This document shows positions 46,731 to 55,753 of a stretch of 64,000 bases of DNA, piece after piece. Numbering within the stretch: the stretch's first letter is position 1; the number at the start of each line of letters is the position of its first letter. The position numbers and the translations under genes were made by a program. The notes below the pieces were generated by a model. The model was not told the DNA's origin. It made no database searches and saw only the letters and a list, made by a program, of their open reading frames with translations. This stretch comes from Candidatus Dadabacteria bacterium CSP1-2 (lineage in GTDB: Bacteria; Desulfobacterota_D; UBA1144; Nemesobacterales; CSP1-2), in contig LDXN01000005.1 in the NCBI GenBank assembly GCA_001443445.1, positions 1 through 64,000 on the forward strand, read 5' to 3'.

Positions 46731-46772
46731 AATTATTTTTATAGGATTAAATAAATTAACGGAGGAGTAAAT

Positions 46773-47195
46773 ATGCTTGCAAAGAATGTTATGAAAACTG
46801 AAGTTGTTACAGTATCGCCATCGGTTCCGATAACAGAGGCTGCTCTATCAATGAGAGAAGAGGATATAGGCGTCCTTGTCGTAGTAGATGATGGAGGAAG
46901 GCCTGTAGGAATAATAACAGATAGGGATATTGTGGTTTCAGTCGTAGCCAATAGTGAAAACCCCGTTGAGATTTTAGTTGAAGAGGTAATGACCAAAAAA
47001 TTAATTGTAGTTCAGGAAGATACAAGTATATTTGAGATACTTAAAATACTCGCAAAGAATAATATAAGAAGAGTGCCTGTGATGAAAAAGGGAAAGCTTG
47101 TTGGAATAGTATCGGTAGACGACCTTATTGTTGTTATCACAACGGAGCTTTCTAACCTAGCTTTGGCTTTAAGTGGCACCTCAAAGGTTCTTTGA
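46773..47195 (+). CDS. CBS-domain pair protein, copy C
   Basis: 140 residues, two CBS motifs ('IGVLVVVDDGGRPVGIITDRDIV', 'RRVPVMKKGKLVGIVSVDDLI'). It is more distant from copies A and B than they are from each other but has the same length. GGAGGAG precedes the ATG. It lies directly behind the kinase/activator pair with its own sigma-54 promoter, as expected for a target of that activator. It probably binds an adenine nucleotide. Confidence 0.92.
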   Translation: MLAKNVMKTEVVTVSPSVPITEAALSMREEDIGVLVVVDDGGRPVGIITDRDIVVSVVANSENPVEILVEEVMTKKLIVVQEDTSIFEILKILAKNNIRRVPVMKKGKLVGIVSVDDLIVVITTELSNLALALSGTSKVL

Positions 47196-47385
47196 TCAAA
47201 AGAAGATGCTTGTAAAAAATTGGATGAGGCAAAATCCAATAATTGTGGAACCCGAGACGGGAGTCAAATCTGCTTTTTTACTTATGTAATTCTCTTAGTT
47301 AAAAAACAAGTGAGAAAATTTGCGTCTAAAAAATCACTATTTTGAAATCATACCAGAAGAAGATTTTATTCCTTATAAAAGTTCG

Positions 47386-48135
47386 CTACAATCCCAATCC
47401 CGATGTTATTAGAAGCATCAGGACTAATCCAATTATCACACCCCATGCAGTTTCTTGTCTAGAGCAACTACGGAGACTATCTGGTATCAGTTCGGCAGCG
47501 ACTAGATAAATCATAGCGCCGCCAGCAAACCCTAATCCAGATGGTAACAGGGGCATGAATACAGATACTAGAAGAAATGATGGCACAGCAAGGAGCGGTT
47601 GCGGCACGCTTGTCAAGATTGCATACCATGCACACCTCCATAACGATACACCCTTTGCGCGAAGTGGAAGCGTGACAGCCATTCCCTCAGGAATGTTATG
47701 AACAGCAATCGCAAGTGCAAGAAGTAGGCCGAATCTCAGCTCACCTGTCGCATAGCCTACACCAATCGCCACTCCTTCAGGGATGCTATGTATAAACATC
47801 GTCACCACAATCAGTACAGCTTGACGCGAGTCTACCGTGTTTAAGTTGGCAATACGCCAGTCGTTATCCTCCATGCGGCTTGCAATCCACGCAACAAAAG
47901 CAGCGCCAGCTAGCATTCCCAATACAACTTCCCACACGCTACCTCGACGGAGAGCCTGGTCAGCTAGGCTAAATACTGACGCTGAAATCATCATCCCACC
48001 TGCAACTGCCGACGCTATACCTTGCCACCTTACTGACGGGTGTCGGACAAAGGCAAACGGCAAGGCGCCTAGACCAGTTGCCAGGTCGGTTAGCAGTGCT
48101 ACAACGAAGACTTGAATAACTATATTGTCCAGCAT
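47386..48135 (-). CDS. ZIP family divalent metal transporter, copy 2
   Basis: 249 residues, about eight membrane segments. Metal-site helices are 'VTMFIHSIPEGVAIGVGYATG' and 'LAIAVHNIPEGMAVTLPLRAKG'. Related to the ZIP at 25038-25850 but with a higher-GC, different codon use, which hints at separate acquisition. It probably imports zinc or iron. No regulon promoter was found upstream. Confidence 0.9.
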   Translation of the reverse strand: MLDNIVIQVFVVALLTDLATGLGALPFAFVRHPSVRWQGIASAVAGGMMISASVFSLADQALRRGSVWEVVLGMLAGAAFVAWIASRMEDNDWRIANLNTVDSRQAVLIVVTMFIHSIPEGVAIGVGYATGELRFGLLLALAIAVHNIPEGMAVTLPLRAKGVSLWRCAWYAILTSVPQPLLAVPSFLLVSVFMPLLPSGLGFAGGAMIYLVAAELIPDSLRSCSRQETAWGVIIGLVLMLLITSGLGL

Positions 48136-48257
48136 GACGACGAGAAAATTATAATAATAAGCCTCATAGAGACAAAACTAAGAAGAAAAGCTTGCAATCT
48201 TCTCCTTATGTATGCAAAAAGACCTAAAACTACTAACTAAACCCACAACAAAAATGT

Positions 48258-48671
48258 TCATGTTTTCTTCTGAGTAAGTCTAATCAGGTATTTTCTTCCC
48301 TCTTCTGCAAGAAAGATAATTGGTGGAAATGCAAGAAGAAAAGCCCAATCTACAGGATCCAGAGAGAATGTATTAAATATTTTTTGAAAGAGAGGGAAAT
48401 AGACTATTATATTAATTATAACAAGCTCAGCCGCAATGCCAAGCAAAACCGATCGGTTATTTAAAAAACCTATTTTAAATACCGACTCTCTTTCTGTGCG
48501 GCAGGCAAAGACATTTCCTATTTGAGTTGCTATAATGCCGGCTAGACACATAGTTGTGGCTTTTAGGTAGATCGGGCCTGATGAAATCAATTCCATACCC
48601 GGACGCCACCCGGAGGAATAGTAAATAAAGAAGTATCCCGCCATACAGGCTAGTGCCTCAATTATCCCCAA
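48258..48671 (-). pseudogene. Out-of-frame C-terminal membrane domain of the P-type ATPase
   Basis: 137 residues with about four membrane helices ('EALACMAGYFFIYY', 'LKATTMCLAGIIATQIGNVFAC', 'GIAAELVIINIIVYFPL', 'FLLAFPPIIFLAEEGRKYL'). It is the cation-ATPase C-terminal domain that should continue the gene at 48662-51469. One base shift separates them. As a free-standing protein it would not be functional, so the ATPase is either broken, read by frameshifting, or affected by a sequence error. Confidence 0.85.
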
Positions 48672-51469
48672 AAAGCCATAAGCCCGAAGTAGCAGGGCGG
48701 GTCTAATAGCCTTTTTTTTGATGATCTAGGTGGCTGGTTCATTACCCCTGGTTCCGGACTCTCAGCTCCGAGTCCTAGGGCAGGAAGTAAGTCAGTACCA
48801 AGATCAACAGCCAATATCTGCATTATGGTAAGAGGTAAAGGAATCTTAAATAAGACAAAAAGAATGAAGGGAATTATTTCAGGAATGTTAGATGCAAAAA
48901 TATACGTTACAAATTTCTTAATATTTGAATATATTGCCCTTCCTTCCTCAATACCTGCGACAATACTTGCAAAATTATCATCCGTAATAATAATTGTAGC
49001 GGACTCTTTTGCAACGTCTGTCCCACGGAGACCCATTGCAATACCTACATGCGCCTTTTTAAGAGCTGGGGCATCGTTAACGCCATCCCCGGTAACAGCC
49101 ACGATTTCTCCCATATCCTTAAGAGCGTCTACTATCCTCATCTTATGATCGGGAGAAACCCTTGCAAATATAACCCCCTTTCCTCGTAAGGCTTCCTTAA
49201 GTTCATCGTCATTCATTTCTGTAAGCTCAGTACCTGTAATGATCCGAGCGTTTTCATCCCTTACAAGACCGATTTTTCTTGCGATAGAGTGTGCAGTAAG
49301 ACCATAGTCACCTGTAATCATGATAACTTTTATGCCTGCGGTTTGGCATAAGCTCACTGCTTGAGGAACCTCAGGTCGAGGAGGGTCCATCATCCCAGTA
49401 AGTCCCATAAAGGTAAGTTCATGTTCAACCTCACTTGGAGAGTAAATATCTTTTTTCTCTACTTCTCCATAAGCCAGTCCTAAAACCCTTAGTCCCTCAC
49501 TGGCAAAATTATCGAGGTGTTTTAGAATGCTAGTTTTGATTTCATCTGTTAAAGGCTCCTTCTTGCCATCTACATAAACCGAGTTACAAAGAGAAAGGAC
49601 CTCACGAGGCGCCCCCTTTACATTAGCCAGAATATTTTCCCCCTCCATTAGATTTATTGTAGACATGCGCTTTCTTACTGAATCAAATGAGAGTTGAAAG
49701 ATTCTTGGGTTCTTATCCTTTATATCTTTAAAGTCAAAGCCTGCTTTCTTGGCAAGTACTAGGAGTGCTCCCTCAGTAGGGTCACCGGCAATACTCCAGA
49801 ATGGTTTTTCATTCGACGGAGCTAGAAGCTCTGCATTATTGCAGGTGACGCCTATCTGAATTAGCGCTTCCATCCCTGACTTTTTTATTTCTTCCCGAGA
49901 CAGCGGAGAGCCATTATAAAGTATTTGACCACTTGGATCATATCCTGATCCTTCGATTTCAAAAAGACTATTGTTAAACCAAAGCCTTACTACGCTTATC
50001 TGGTTTGTAGTAAGAGTGCCAGTCTTGTCAGTACAGATAACAGTTGTGCATCCAAGGGTCTCGACAGATGACAGCCGTCTTATTATTACATGCCTTTTTG
50101 CCATTCTCTGCACTGCCATAGCCAGAGCCAAACTTACTGTGGGAAGAAGTCCCTCCGGAACGTTAGCTACAATAATCCCTATCGCAAATATAAAACTCTC
50201 AAAAGTTGTAAGATGGACAACGTAACTACCAAGGATAAAGAACAGGATCCCCATACTTATAGCTAAGATACTTACTACCTTTGTTACCTTTATCATCTCC
50301 CTCTGAAGCGGGCTTAATTCTTCTTTTATAACTTGAGTTAATCGCGCAATTTTACCTATCTCAGAGTGCATGCCAGTGGCGATAACTATGGCCCTTCCAC
50401 TGCCTGAAAGAACATTCGTACCCCCAAAAACAAGGTTAGGGATTTCGGTCCAAAGGAAATTCTTTCCATCAAAAACAGGCTCGGAAATCTTATAAACGGG
50501 TCTGGATTCACCTGTCAGGGCGGAGTTATCAATCTGCATATCAAAGGCTTCAAATAGTCTTCCGTCAGCCGGCACTTTATCCCCTTCTTCAAGTAGGATT
50601 ACATCCCCAGGAACTATCTCAGAGGTTAAGATCCTATCCTCTTTACTGTCTCTTAAAACCCGGCTGTAGGACGGAATAAGCTCCCTTAGAGCTTCGATCC
50701 CCTTTTCAGCTTTGTATTCCTGCCAGAAGGAAAAGGCAGCGTTTATAAAAATAACAGCAAGTATCGCCCAAGCCAGCTCAGGCAAATTAGCTATAAAAGC
50801 CAGGATTCCGGCTACCCAGAGAAGAATTGCAAGGAGATTGGTGAGATTAGCAGAGAAGCGAAGGATAAGTGGTTTTCTTCTAATTTTCTCAAGTAAATTT
50901 GATCCGAACCTCTGGAGTCTTCTTTTTGCCTCCTCTCTAGACAATCCCCTTTCGGTTGTGCCGAGTTCTAGTAAGAACTCTTTTTTCGGAAGATTAATAT
51001 ATGTATCCCAACCTATCCTTTCTGCGTTGATAATCTCATTTATTAATCCTTCCTTACTATATGCAGTGAGAATAGCATCGCAGAGTTTTTTATTTCGAAG
51101 GAGTCCCTCTGCTTTTGAAAGAATTTGGAGATGGGTTTCGCTCTCTTCTAATGGAGATAAAAGGAGAAATATAACTCGAACTGGTCTCTTATCAGGGGAT
51201 TCAAAATCTATTCCAGACCTTGATATCGCCAAACAGGCAACTACCTCTTTTATCCCCTCGATTGTAGCATGCGGTATTGCTACTCCGTTTTCAAACGTGG
51301 AAGGTGAAACCTTTTCTCTTTCTAAAAGTACGGCGACTATATCATTAGGATTTTTAATCTTCTTGGTCTTGTAAAGAATATCAGCTACTTCGTGTATCGC
51401 TTGCGCCTTTTTCTTTGCCTTTAGATCTAGTTCGATTGTATTTTTATCTAATAGTTCAGAGATCTTCAT
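48662..51469 (-). CDS. PTS-IIA domain fused to P2-type cation ATPase (frameshifted)
   Basis: 935 residues before the frame break. Residues 1-150 form a PtsN/fructose-type EIIA domain with the phospho-histidine His67 in 'GVAIPHATI'. From about 160 on it is a P-type ATPase: N-terminal cation-ATPase domain, 'LTGES' actuator loop, M4 'VPEGLLPT' (Na/K/Ca-type), phosphorylation site 'CTDKTGTLT' and hinge 'TGDGVNDAPALKKAHVGIAMG'. It would move a monovalent or divalent cation across the inner membrane, with the EIIA part as a regulatory input. The frame ends near 48668 after 'KKRLLDP'; the last four helices are in the other frame (48258-48671). Upstream (51602-51617) is a poor sigma-54-like site. Confidence 0.88.
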   Translation of the reverse strand: MKISELLDKNTIELDLKAKKKAQAIHEVADILYKTKKIKNPNDIVAVLLEREKVSPSTFENGVAIPHATIEGIKEVVACLAISRSGIDFESPDKRPVRVIFLLLSPLEESETHLQILSKAEGLLRNKKLCDAILTAYSKEGLINEIINAERIGWDTYINLPKKEFLLELGTTERGLSREEAKRRLQRFGSNLLEKIRRKPLILRFSANLTNLLAILLWVAGILAFIANLPELAWAILAVIFINAAFSFWQEYKAEKGIEALRELIPSYSRVLRDSKEDRILTSEIVPGDVILLEEGDKVPADGRLFEAFDMQIDNSALTGESRPVYKISEPVFDGKNFLWTEIPNLVFGGTNVLSGSGRAIVIATGMHSEIGKIARLTQVIKEELSPLQREMIKVTKVVSILAISMGILFFILGSYVVHLTTFESFIFAIGIIVANVPEGLLPTVSLALAMAVQRMAKRHVIIRRLSSVETLGCTTVICTDKTGTLTTNQISVVRLWFNNSLFEIEGSGYDPSGQILYNGSPLSREEIKKSGMEALIQIGVTCNNAELLAPSNEKPFWSIAGDPTEGALLVLAKKAGFDFKDIKDKNPRIFQLSFDSVRKRMSTINLMEGENILANVKGAPREVLSLCNSVYVDGKKEPLTDEIKTSILKHLDNFASEGLRVLGLAYGEVEKKDIYSPSEVEHELTFMGLTGMMDPPRPEVPQAVSLCQTAGIKVIMITGDYGLTAHSIARKIGLVRDENARIITGTELTEMNDDELKEALRGKGVIFARVSPDHKMRIVDALKDMGEIVAVTGDGVNDAPALKKAHVGIAMGLRGTDVAKESATIIITDDNFASIVAGIEEGRAIYSNIKKFVTYIFASNIPEIIPFILFVLFKIPLPLTIMQILAVDLGTDLLPALGLGAESPEPGVMNQPPRSSKKRLLDPPCYFGLMAFWG

Positions 51470-51638
51470 TCTTTCAATACCGGTTTTGATTTTGTCTAAA
51501 CTCTATTATATGAACTATGATTGTAAAGTATAACGTATGCTTAGATCGCAACTGTTATATAATCGTTATTTATTATTTTTGTTACCTACTCCATATCCAC
51601 ATGCAAAATTAAGACCGAAGAAATAAACGTAGAGATAA

Positions 51639-51812
51639 ACTCATGAACCTGAGGACTGCCCTATTAATATCGGTCGTTTCAGAAAGGTATTTATAAATGA
51701 GAATGTAAAGGGGATCACTTTAAATAATGTTTATATCGAACATGGATCACATACGATTGTTTATATAGCTGACACGGATGGCTACAATAATATGGTTACA
51801 ATAATATTGTGA
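51639..51812 (+). pseudogene. Possible small-protein remnant
   Basis: An open frame of 57 codons without a start codon reads 'THEPEDCPINIG...GSHTIVYIADTDGYNNM'. The 'H-x-PEDCP' start recalls small DUF3303-type alpha-beta proteins. It follows a TAA and has no ribosome site. Probably a gene fragment in a decayed intergenic region. Confidence 0.3.
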
Positions 51813-51956
51813 AATTTCTAGAGCCGGGGATGTTAATGTGTGCCTCATCCATCTCGCCGGGTTCCTCTTTACAAGTTGCTGAAATTTTGAAGAAATAAAG
51901 TTATACCAATTGCATATGAAGAGTCCATATGATTCTTCAAAGCAGGCTCAAGATCA

Positions 51957-52092
51957 CCGTTCATGGTTCGACAGGCCTGTCCTGAGACTAGATGAAGGGC
52001 TCGCCACGAACGGCGAACCTCAGATACAGTGTTTAAATACCGTTCGCCCGTTCGGCTGAGCTCACGACGAAGTCTGAGCACAGTCGAAGGGT
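51957..52092. repeat. Dispersed palindromic repeat element ('TTCGACAGGC / CGAACGG' type)
   Basis: The segment contains inverted pieces such as GGTTCGACAGGCCTGTC, CGCCACGAACGGCGAAC and the answering CCGTTCGGCTGAGCTC and CAGTCGAAGGG. This is a well-known kind of short intergenic repeat found in many bacterial genomes. It is flanked by similar ACCAAT...TGAAGAG stretches (about 51906-51923 and 52138-52157). The frame at 51869-52141 is an artefact of it. Confidence 0.6.
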
Positions 52093-52164
52093 GTGCTTGT
52101 CCTCTAAAACCCTTTGTGAAATATAGCCTGTGTAAAACCAATGGTTATTTGAAGAGACATTAGA

Positions 52165-52974
52165 TCAAATATCCTTTCTTTCGAAAATAAAAAGAGCTAC
52201 TAGTAGTGGAAGTAAAAGCCAAGCAAGGAGGGCTATTGAGGAAATTATCATGCCTGTGAAACTTCCAAGGGTTTTACTGAGCACTGCTCCTGCAGGTCCC
52301 ACAAGAGCTGCACTACCAAGTGATGTAAGAAGTGTAGTCCTTACAAGATCTGCAGGATTTAAAAACAGAAGTGCAATGATTAGCTCTCCGTAAGCTAGGG
52401 TTAAACCCACCAAGATAAAATCGTAGATGATCACAAACCAAAACCAGACCATAAAGCTAATCCCGATAGATTTTGCTTTTTCCCCTAAGGTTATTGATAC
52501 CAGTGAGGCAATTGAGAGAAAAATAAGAGAAAGCAGAATAGAAAGAAAAACAAGTAATAAAAAGTGTGATAGCTCCTTAGAGCCTATGTTTAAAATAAGA
52601 ATTAGCCCAGCAGAAATAAAGCCAAGAAGAAGAGTTGCTGTTATGGCTATTCCAAGACCGAGATATTTCCCTAATACAGCTTCTTTTCGGCTAATGGGCT
52701 GTATTAAGAGCAATTCCCACGATTCTTTAGCTCCTGTAAAACTGTTTGCTCCCATTATGAGAGCCATAAGGGGGACAAGAATTAGAGCAAGGTTCAGTAA
52801 GCTCACGGCAGGTTTTAAAAAGGTATTATCCCCGCCACTTACGATTCCAGAATAAGCTACAGTTGAGTCAAGGAGAATAAAAAGAACAGCAAAAAAGAAA
52901 AACCATCTGTCTCTTATAGCGTCTAAAAACTCTCTTTTAGCGATGACGTAAACCGATCTCATCTCAGTGTTCAT
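52165..52974 (-). CDS. nosY: NosY-type ABC transporter permease
   Basis: 269 residues with about six membrane segments, beginning 'VYVIAKREFLDAIRDRWFFFFAVLF', typical of ABC-2 permeases in nos clusters. With NosF and NosD it supplies a sulfur species or copper for maturation of the NosZ copper centre. The start overlaps the end of nosL by about 11 bp. It is the last gene of the operon. Confidence 0.9.
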   Translation of the reverse strand: MNTEMRSVYVIAKREFLDAIRDRWFFFFAVLFILLDSTVAYSGIVSGGDNTFLKPAVSLLNLALILVPLMALIMGANSFTGAKESWELLLIQPISRKEAVLGKYLGLGIAITATLLLGFISAGLILILNIGSKELSHFLLLVFLSILLSLIFLSIASLVSITLGEKAKSIGISFMVWFWFVIIYDFILVGLTLAYGELIIALLFLNPADLVRTTLLTSLGSAALVGPAGAVLSKTLGSFTGMIISSIALLAWLLLPLLVALFIFERKDI

Positions 52975-53422
52975 GTCTTTGTTTCCAGTCTATATTGAAT
53001 AGGGATTTAAACTCCTTGACTTCACCCTTGGTTTTGTCTGCAGTTTCTTTGGTTTTAATTAGGTCTTTAAAGGCTATGATTCCATATCCCATTGGTGTAT
53101 GAATCCCTTGAGAAAGTGCAAAGTAAGCTTCTTCTCCCTTAATCCAGGTTGCGCTATCAAAGTCCATCACCCAAAAGTGAGCCTTATCGAGACTCAAATC
53201 ATTGGATTGAGCATAAGCCAGCATGCACCCAATATCGTCAAATTTGTGAACTTTTCTTTTTGTAACAATCTCAGCCGAGTAGTGAAAATCATCTATCATC
53301 ATCCGACAGTATTCACACATGTCCGTTCCCTTGTTGATAGAAACAGGAGAATTTTCGGATTGACAGCTAATAATTAACAAAAATAAAAAGATTGCTATCC
53401 TAATACCAATTCGATTTTTCAA
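52964..53422 (-). CDS. nosL: NosL copper-binding lipoprotein
   Basis: 152 residues. I place the start at TTG 53422, because this gives a clean lipoprotein signal ('MKNRIGIRIAIFLFLLIISC'); the longest ORF runs back through a repeat element into nosF. The mature protein carries the NosL motif 'MCEYCRMMI' and 'KFDDIGCMLAYA'. NosL delivers Cu(I) to NosZ in the periplasm. The gene lies behind a palindromic repeat (53441-53512). Confidence 0.88.
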   Translation of the reverse strand: MKNRIGIRIAIFLFLLIISCQSENSPVSINKGTDMCEYCRMMIDDFHYSAEIVTKRKVHKFDDIGCMLAYAQSNDLSLDKAHFWVMDFDSATWIKGEEAYFALSQGIHTPMGYGIIAFKDLIKTKETADKTKGEVKEFKSLFNIDWKQRHEH

Positions 53423-53440
53423 AAGGGTACAACCCAGCCT

Positions 53441-53512
53441 GTCATTGCGAGAAGCGAAGCGACGAAGCAATCTCAAAATAAGGGATTGCTTCGCTAAAGC
53501 TCGAAATGACAA
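53441..53512. repeat. REP-like inverted repeat between nosF and nosL
   Basis: GTCATTGCGAGAAGCGAAGC ... AGGGATTGCTTCGCT ... CGAAATGAC forms a long imperfect hairpin. This 'TCATTGCGAG..GAAGCAATC' type repeat is common in many environmental bacteria. It has been inserted in the intergenic gap and fills the false N-terminus of the long nosL ORF. Confidence 0.7.
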
Positions 53513-53531
53513 CTTTCTTTTGAATGCGCTG

Positions 53532-54458
53532 CTATTTAATAGAATTTGTATAAGTATCGGAATCACCCTCCGTGTATTTGATAAAGATTTCTTCAAGTGA
53601 TGAGTCTTCTGTCCATAAGTCCATAACGTTGAACCCATTTTCCACGAGAGTTTTAATCACCTTTGATTTATCCTCCGGAGTGATAAAGAACCTGAGTCTA
53701 TTTCCATTAATTGTAGCGTTCTTTGCTCCTAAGTCCTCGACAAGACTGAGTGCCTGTGAACTCAGATTTTCGATTACTACTTCAAGTATTGATCCCATTT
53801 TAAGCCTGGTCCTTAGGCCCCCTAATGTATCAAGTGCCACAACCTTTCCTCGAATGAGTATAGCGATCCTGTCGGCTAGTTCCTCTATGTAACTGAGGAT
53901 ATGGGATGAGAGGAGAATCGTTTTCCCCTTACTTTTCTCTTCCCTGATAAGCTTTTTAAAAGCTATTCTTCCCTCAGGATCTAAACTGATTGTAGGTTCA
54001 TCAAGGATAAGGATTGGAGGGTCAGAAATAATCGCCTGGGCAAGGGCAAGCCTCTGAAGCATTCCACCTGATAAGGCTCCGACTTTTTTATTTCTCTGTT
54101 CAAGAATTCCTACAGCACTGAGGGCATTTTCCAAATTGTTATTATTTACCCCTCTAAGAGAGGCATAAAATTCAATAACTTCAAGCACGCTTAAGTTCTC
54201 ATGAAAAGAGATTCTCTGGGGAAGGTATCCGATTCTCTTTTTTATCTCTTTTGGATTTTTACTAACCTCAATATTATCAACTGTGATTTTTCCACCACTT
54301 GGATGTACTAACCCAACAATAGTGTTGAGAAGAGTGGTTTTACCTGCACCATTTGGACCGACTATGGCAAAGGTCTCAGCCTTTTCGATATCGAGAGAAA
54401 CTCCTATAAGGGCTTTTATATTTCCATAATCCTTAGTAAGATTTTCTATTTTAATCAT
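53532..54458 (-). CDS. nosF: NosF ABC transporter ATPase
   Basis: 308 residues. Walker A 'GPNGAGKTT', signature 'LSGGMLQRLALAQA', Walker B 'ILILDEPTISLDPEG' and the switch histidine 'LLSSHILSY' are all intact. It energises NosY. The ATG overlaps the nosD stop by 4 bp, so the two are coupled. Confidence 0.95.
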   Translation of the reverse strand: MIKIENLTKDYGNIKALIGVSLDIEKAETFAIVGPNGAGKTTLLNTIVGLVHPSGGKITVDNIEVSKNPKEIKKRIGYLPQRISFHENLSVLEVIEFYASLRGVNNNNLENALSAVGILEQRNKKVGALSGGMLQRLALAQAIISDPPILILDEPTISLDPEGRIAFKKLIREEKSKGKTILLSSHILSYIEELADRIAILIRGKVVALDTLGGLRTRLKMGSILEVVIENLSSQALSLVEDLGAKNATINGNRLRFFITPEDKSKVIKTLVENGFNVMDLWTEDSSLEEIFIKYTEGDSDTYTNSIK

Positions 54459-55753
54459 TTTGAATCTTCTTCAATTTGAACGGGATTCATTAACGGATAT
54501 GGGTCGTTTAACTCCACAGGATTTAACACAGGAAGAACCCTTTCTGCAAACTCAAGTGCTTTTAACCCTGGACTTTCTAAAAAAACTGTAAGGTCGGGAT
54601 ATCGTTTCATAAGGTATGATAGAAGCTTTACCGGCTTGTATGGAATGTCTCCTATTCCATCTCCATTTAAATCATATCCATTATATCCCTTGTAGTCGCT
54701 CCAGTAATTTCCCGTTGAGTTTTTAAAAAACCGGTTTGTTGTGCGGTCTGTGTCCGTCATCACCTGATATGTATTATCTAAAAAGTTATTGGCATATAGA
54801 ACGTTATCATTGGAGCTAGAGAATAGATCAATTGCCCAGCCGTTTTGTGAGAAGATATTCTTAGTAAAAACATTTCTATTTGCATCATCCATAAAAATCC
54901 CTACAGTGTTATTAGCGATTAAATTTTCTTCAGTAATGCTATCGGTTAGAGATTTAAGAAGCATTCCGAAACCGTTTGGACCTAGGTTATCTTTGAAAGT
55001 ATTTCCTCTAAGAATGATGTTCTTAGAATACATAAGTGCGCTTCCTGTTCCATTTCTCTCAAATGTATTTCCTTCAAATGTGTTTTTATCTGAATACATA
55101 TAGTGGAGACCGTATCTTACGTTTCTCTCACAGTGGTTATTTCTGATTAAGTTACCTGGTGAGAACTCTACGTATATACCATCCCTATGCTTTCTTATGT
55201 GATTTCCTTCTATTGTGTTATTTGGCGACTTCCAGAGATGTACTCCGTTTCCATTTGTTTCTTCCGTTGTGTAATCTGCTCTTCCATAGGATGTGTTATT
55301 CCTAATTATGTTATTAGGGGACGAATAAAGATAGACACCGATTATATTATCCTCAAGTTGGTTTTCTTCTATAGTAACCCCTTCTGAATTCATTACCTTT
55401 ATTCCGCTTTCATCTTTGCGAAGATCAACTCCACTTTCTCGTATAGTGAAACCCTTAATACTGGCTTTATCAGTCTCAATTCTCACAACATCGCCTCTAT
55501 AATCACCCTCAATAACGGGATTTTCTTCACCAATAAGATGCACGCTTTTATTTATAACTATGTTCTCTTTATAAACTCCGTTTTTAACAACTATTGTATC
55601 TCCTTCATTCGAAACCTGGAGAGCTTCTGTAATAGAAGAATAGGTCAGTCCTTTTCCTACGGTGATCTCCCTCGTAAAGGATCTCACTTGGAAGCTAGTG
55701 AGGAGAATTAAACATGCGATTAAGATAATCTTTTTTGTCTTGATTCGAGCCAT
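54455..55753 (-). CDS. nosD: NosD periplasmic copper-site maturation protein
   Basis: 432 residues from ATG 55753, where a normal Sec signal begins ('MARIKTKKIILIACLILLTS'). The rest is a right-handed beta-helix of NosD/CASH repeats ('GNTFKDN', 'NTIEGNHIRKHRDGIY' and similar). It ends with 'NYWSDYKGYNGYDLNGDGIGDIPY', the usual NosD C-terminal repeat. NosD helps assemble the CuZ cluster. It overlaps the upstream membrane-protein gene by about 34 bp. Confidence 0.93.
   Translation of the reverse strand: MARIKTKKIILIACLILLTSFQVRSFTREITVGKGLTYSSITEALQVSNEGDTIVVKNGVYKENIVINKSVHLIGEENPVIEGDYRGDVVRIETDKASIKGFTIRESGVDLRKDESGIKVMNSEGVTIEENQLEDNIIGVYLYSSPNNIIRNNTSYGRADYTTEETNGNGVHLWKSPNNTIEGNHIRKHRDGIYVEFSPGNLIRNNHCERNVRYGLHYMYSDKNTFEGNTFERNGTGSALMYSKNIILRGNTFKDNLGPNGFGMLLKSLTDSITEENLIANNTVGIFMDDANRNVFTKNIFSQNGWAIDLFSSSNDNVLYANNFLDNTYQVMTDTDRTTNRFFKNSTGNYWSDYKGYNGYDLNGDGIGDIPYKPVKLLSYLMKRYPDLTVFLESPGLKALEFAERVLPVLNPVELNDPYPLMNPVQIEEDSK

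Noticed and set aside
51602-51617. Minus-strand CGGTCTTAATTTTGCA as a sigma-54 promoter for the ATPase
   Set aside because: GG-N10-GC holds but the -24 box is poor, the gene is 130 bp away and no UAS is near.
51869-52141. 90-codon minus-strand ORF
   Set aside because: It is a frame through a dispersed palindromic repeat, not a gene.
53423-53638. Longest nosL reading frame as its true N-terminus
   Set aside because: It runs through a palindromic repeat and into nosF; the lipoprotein signal starts at 53422.
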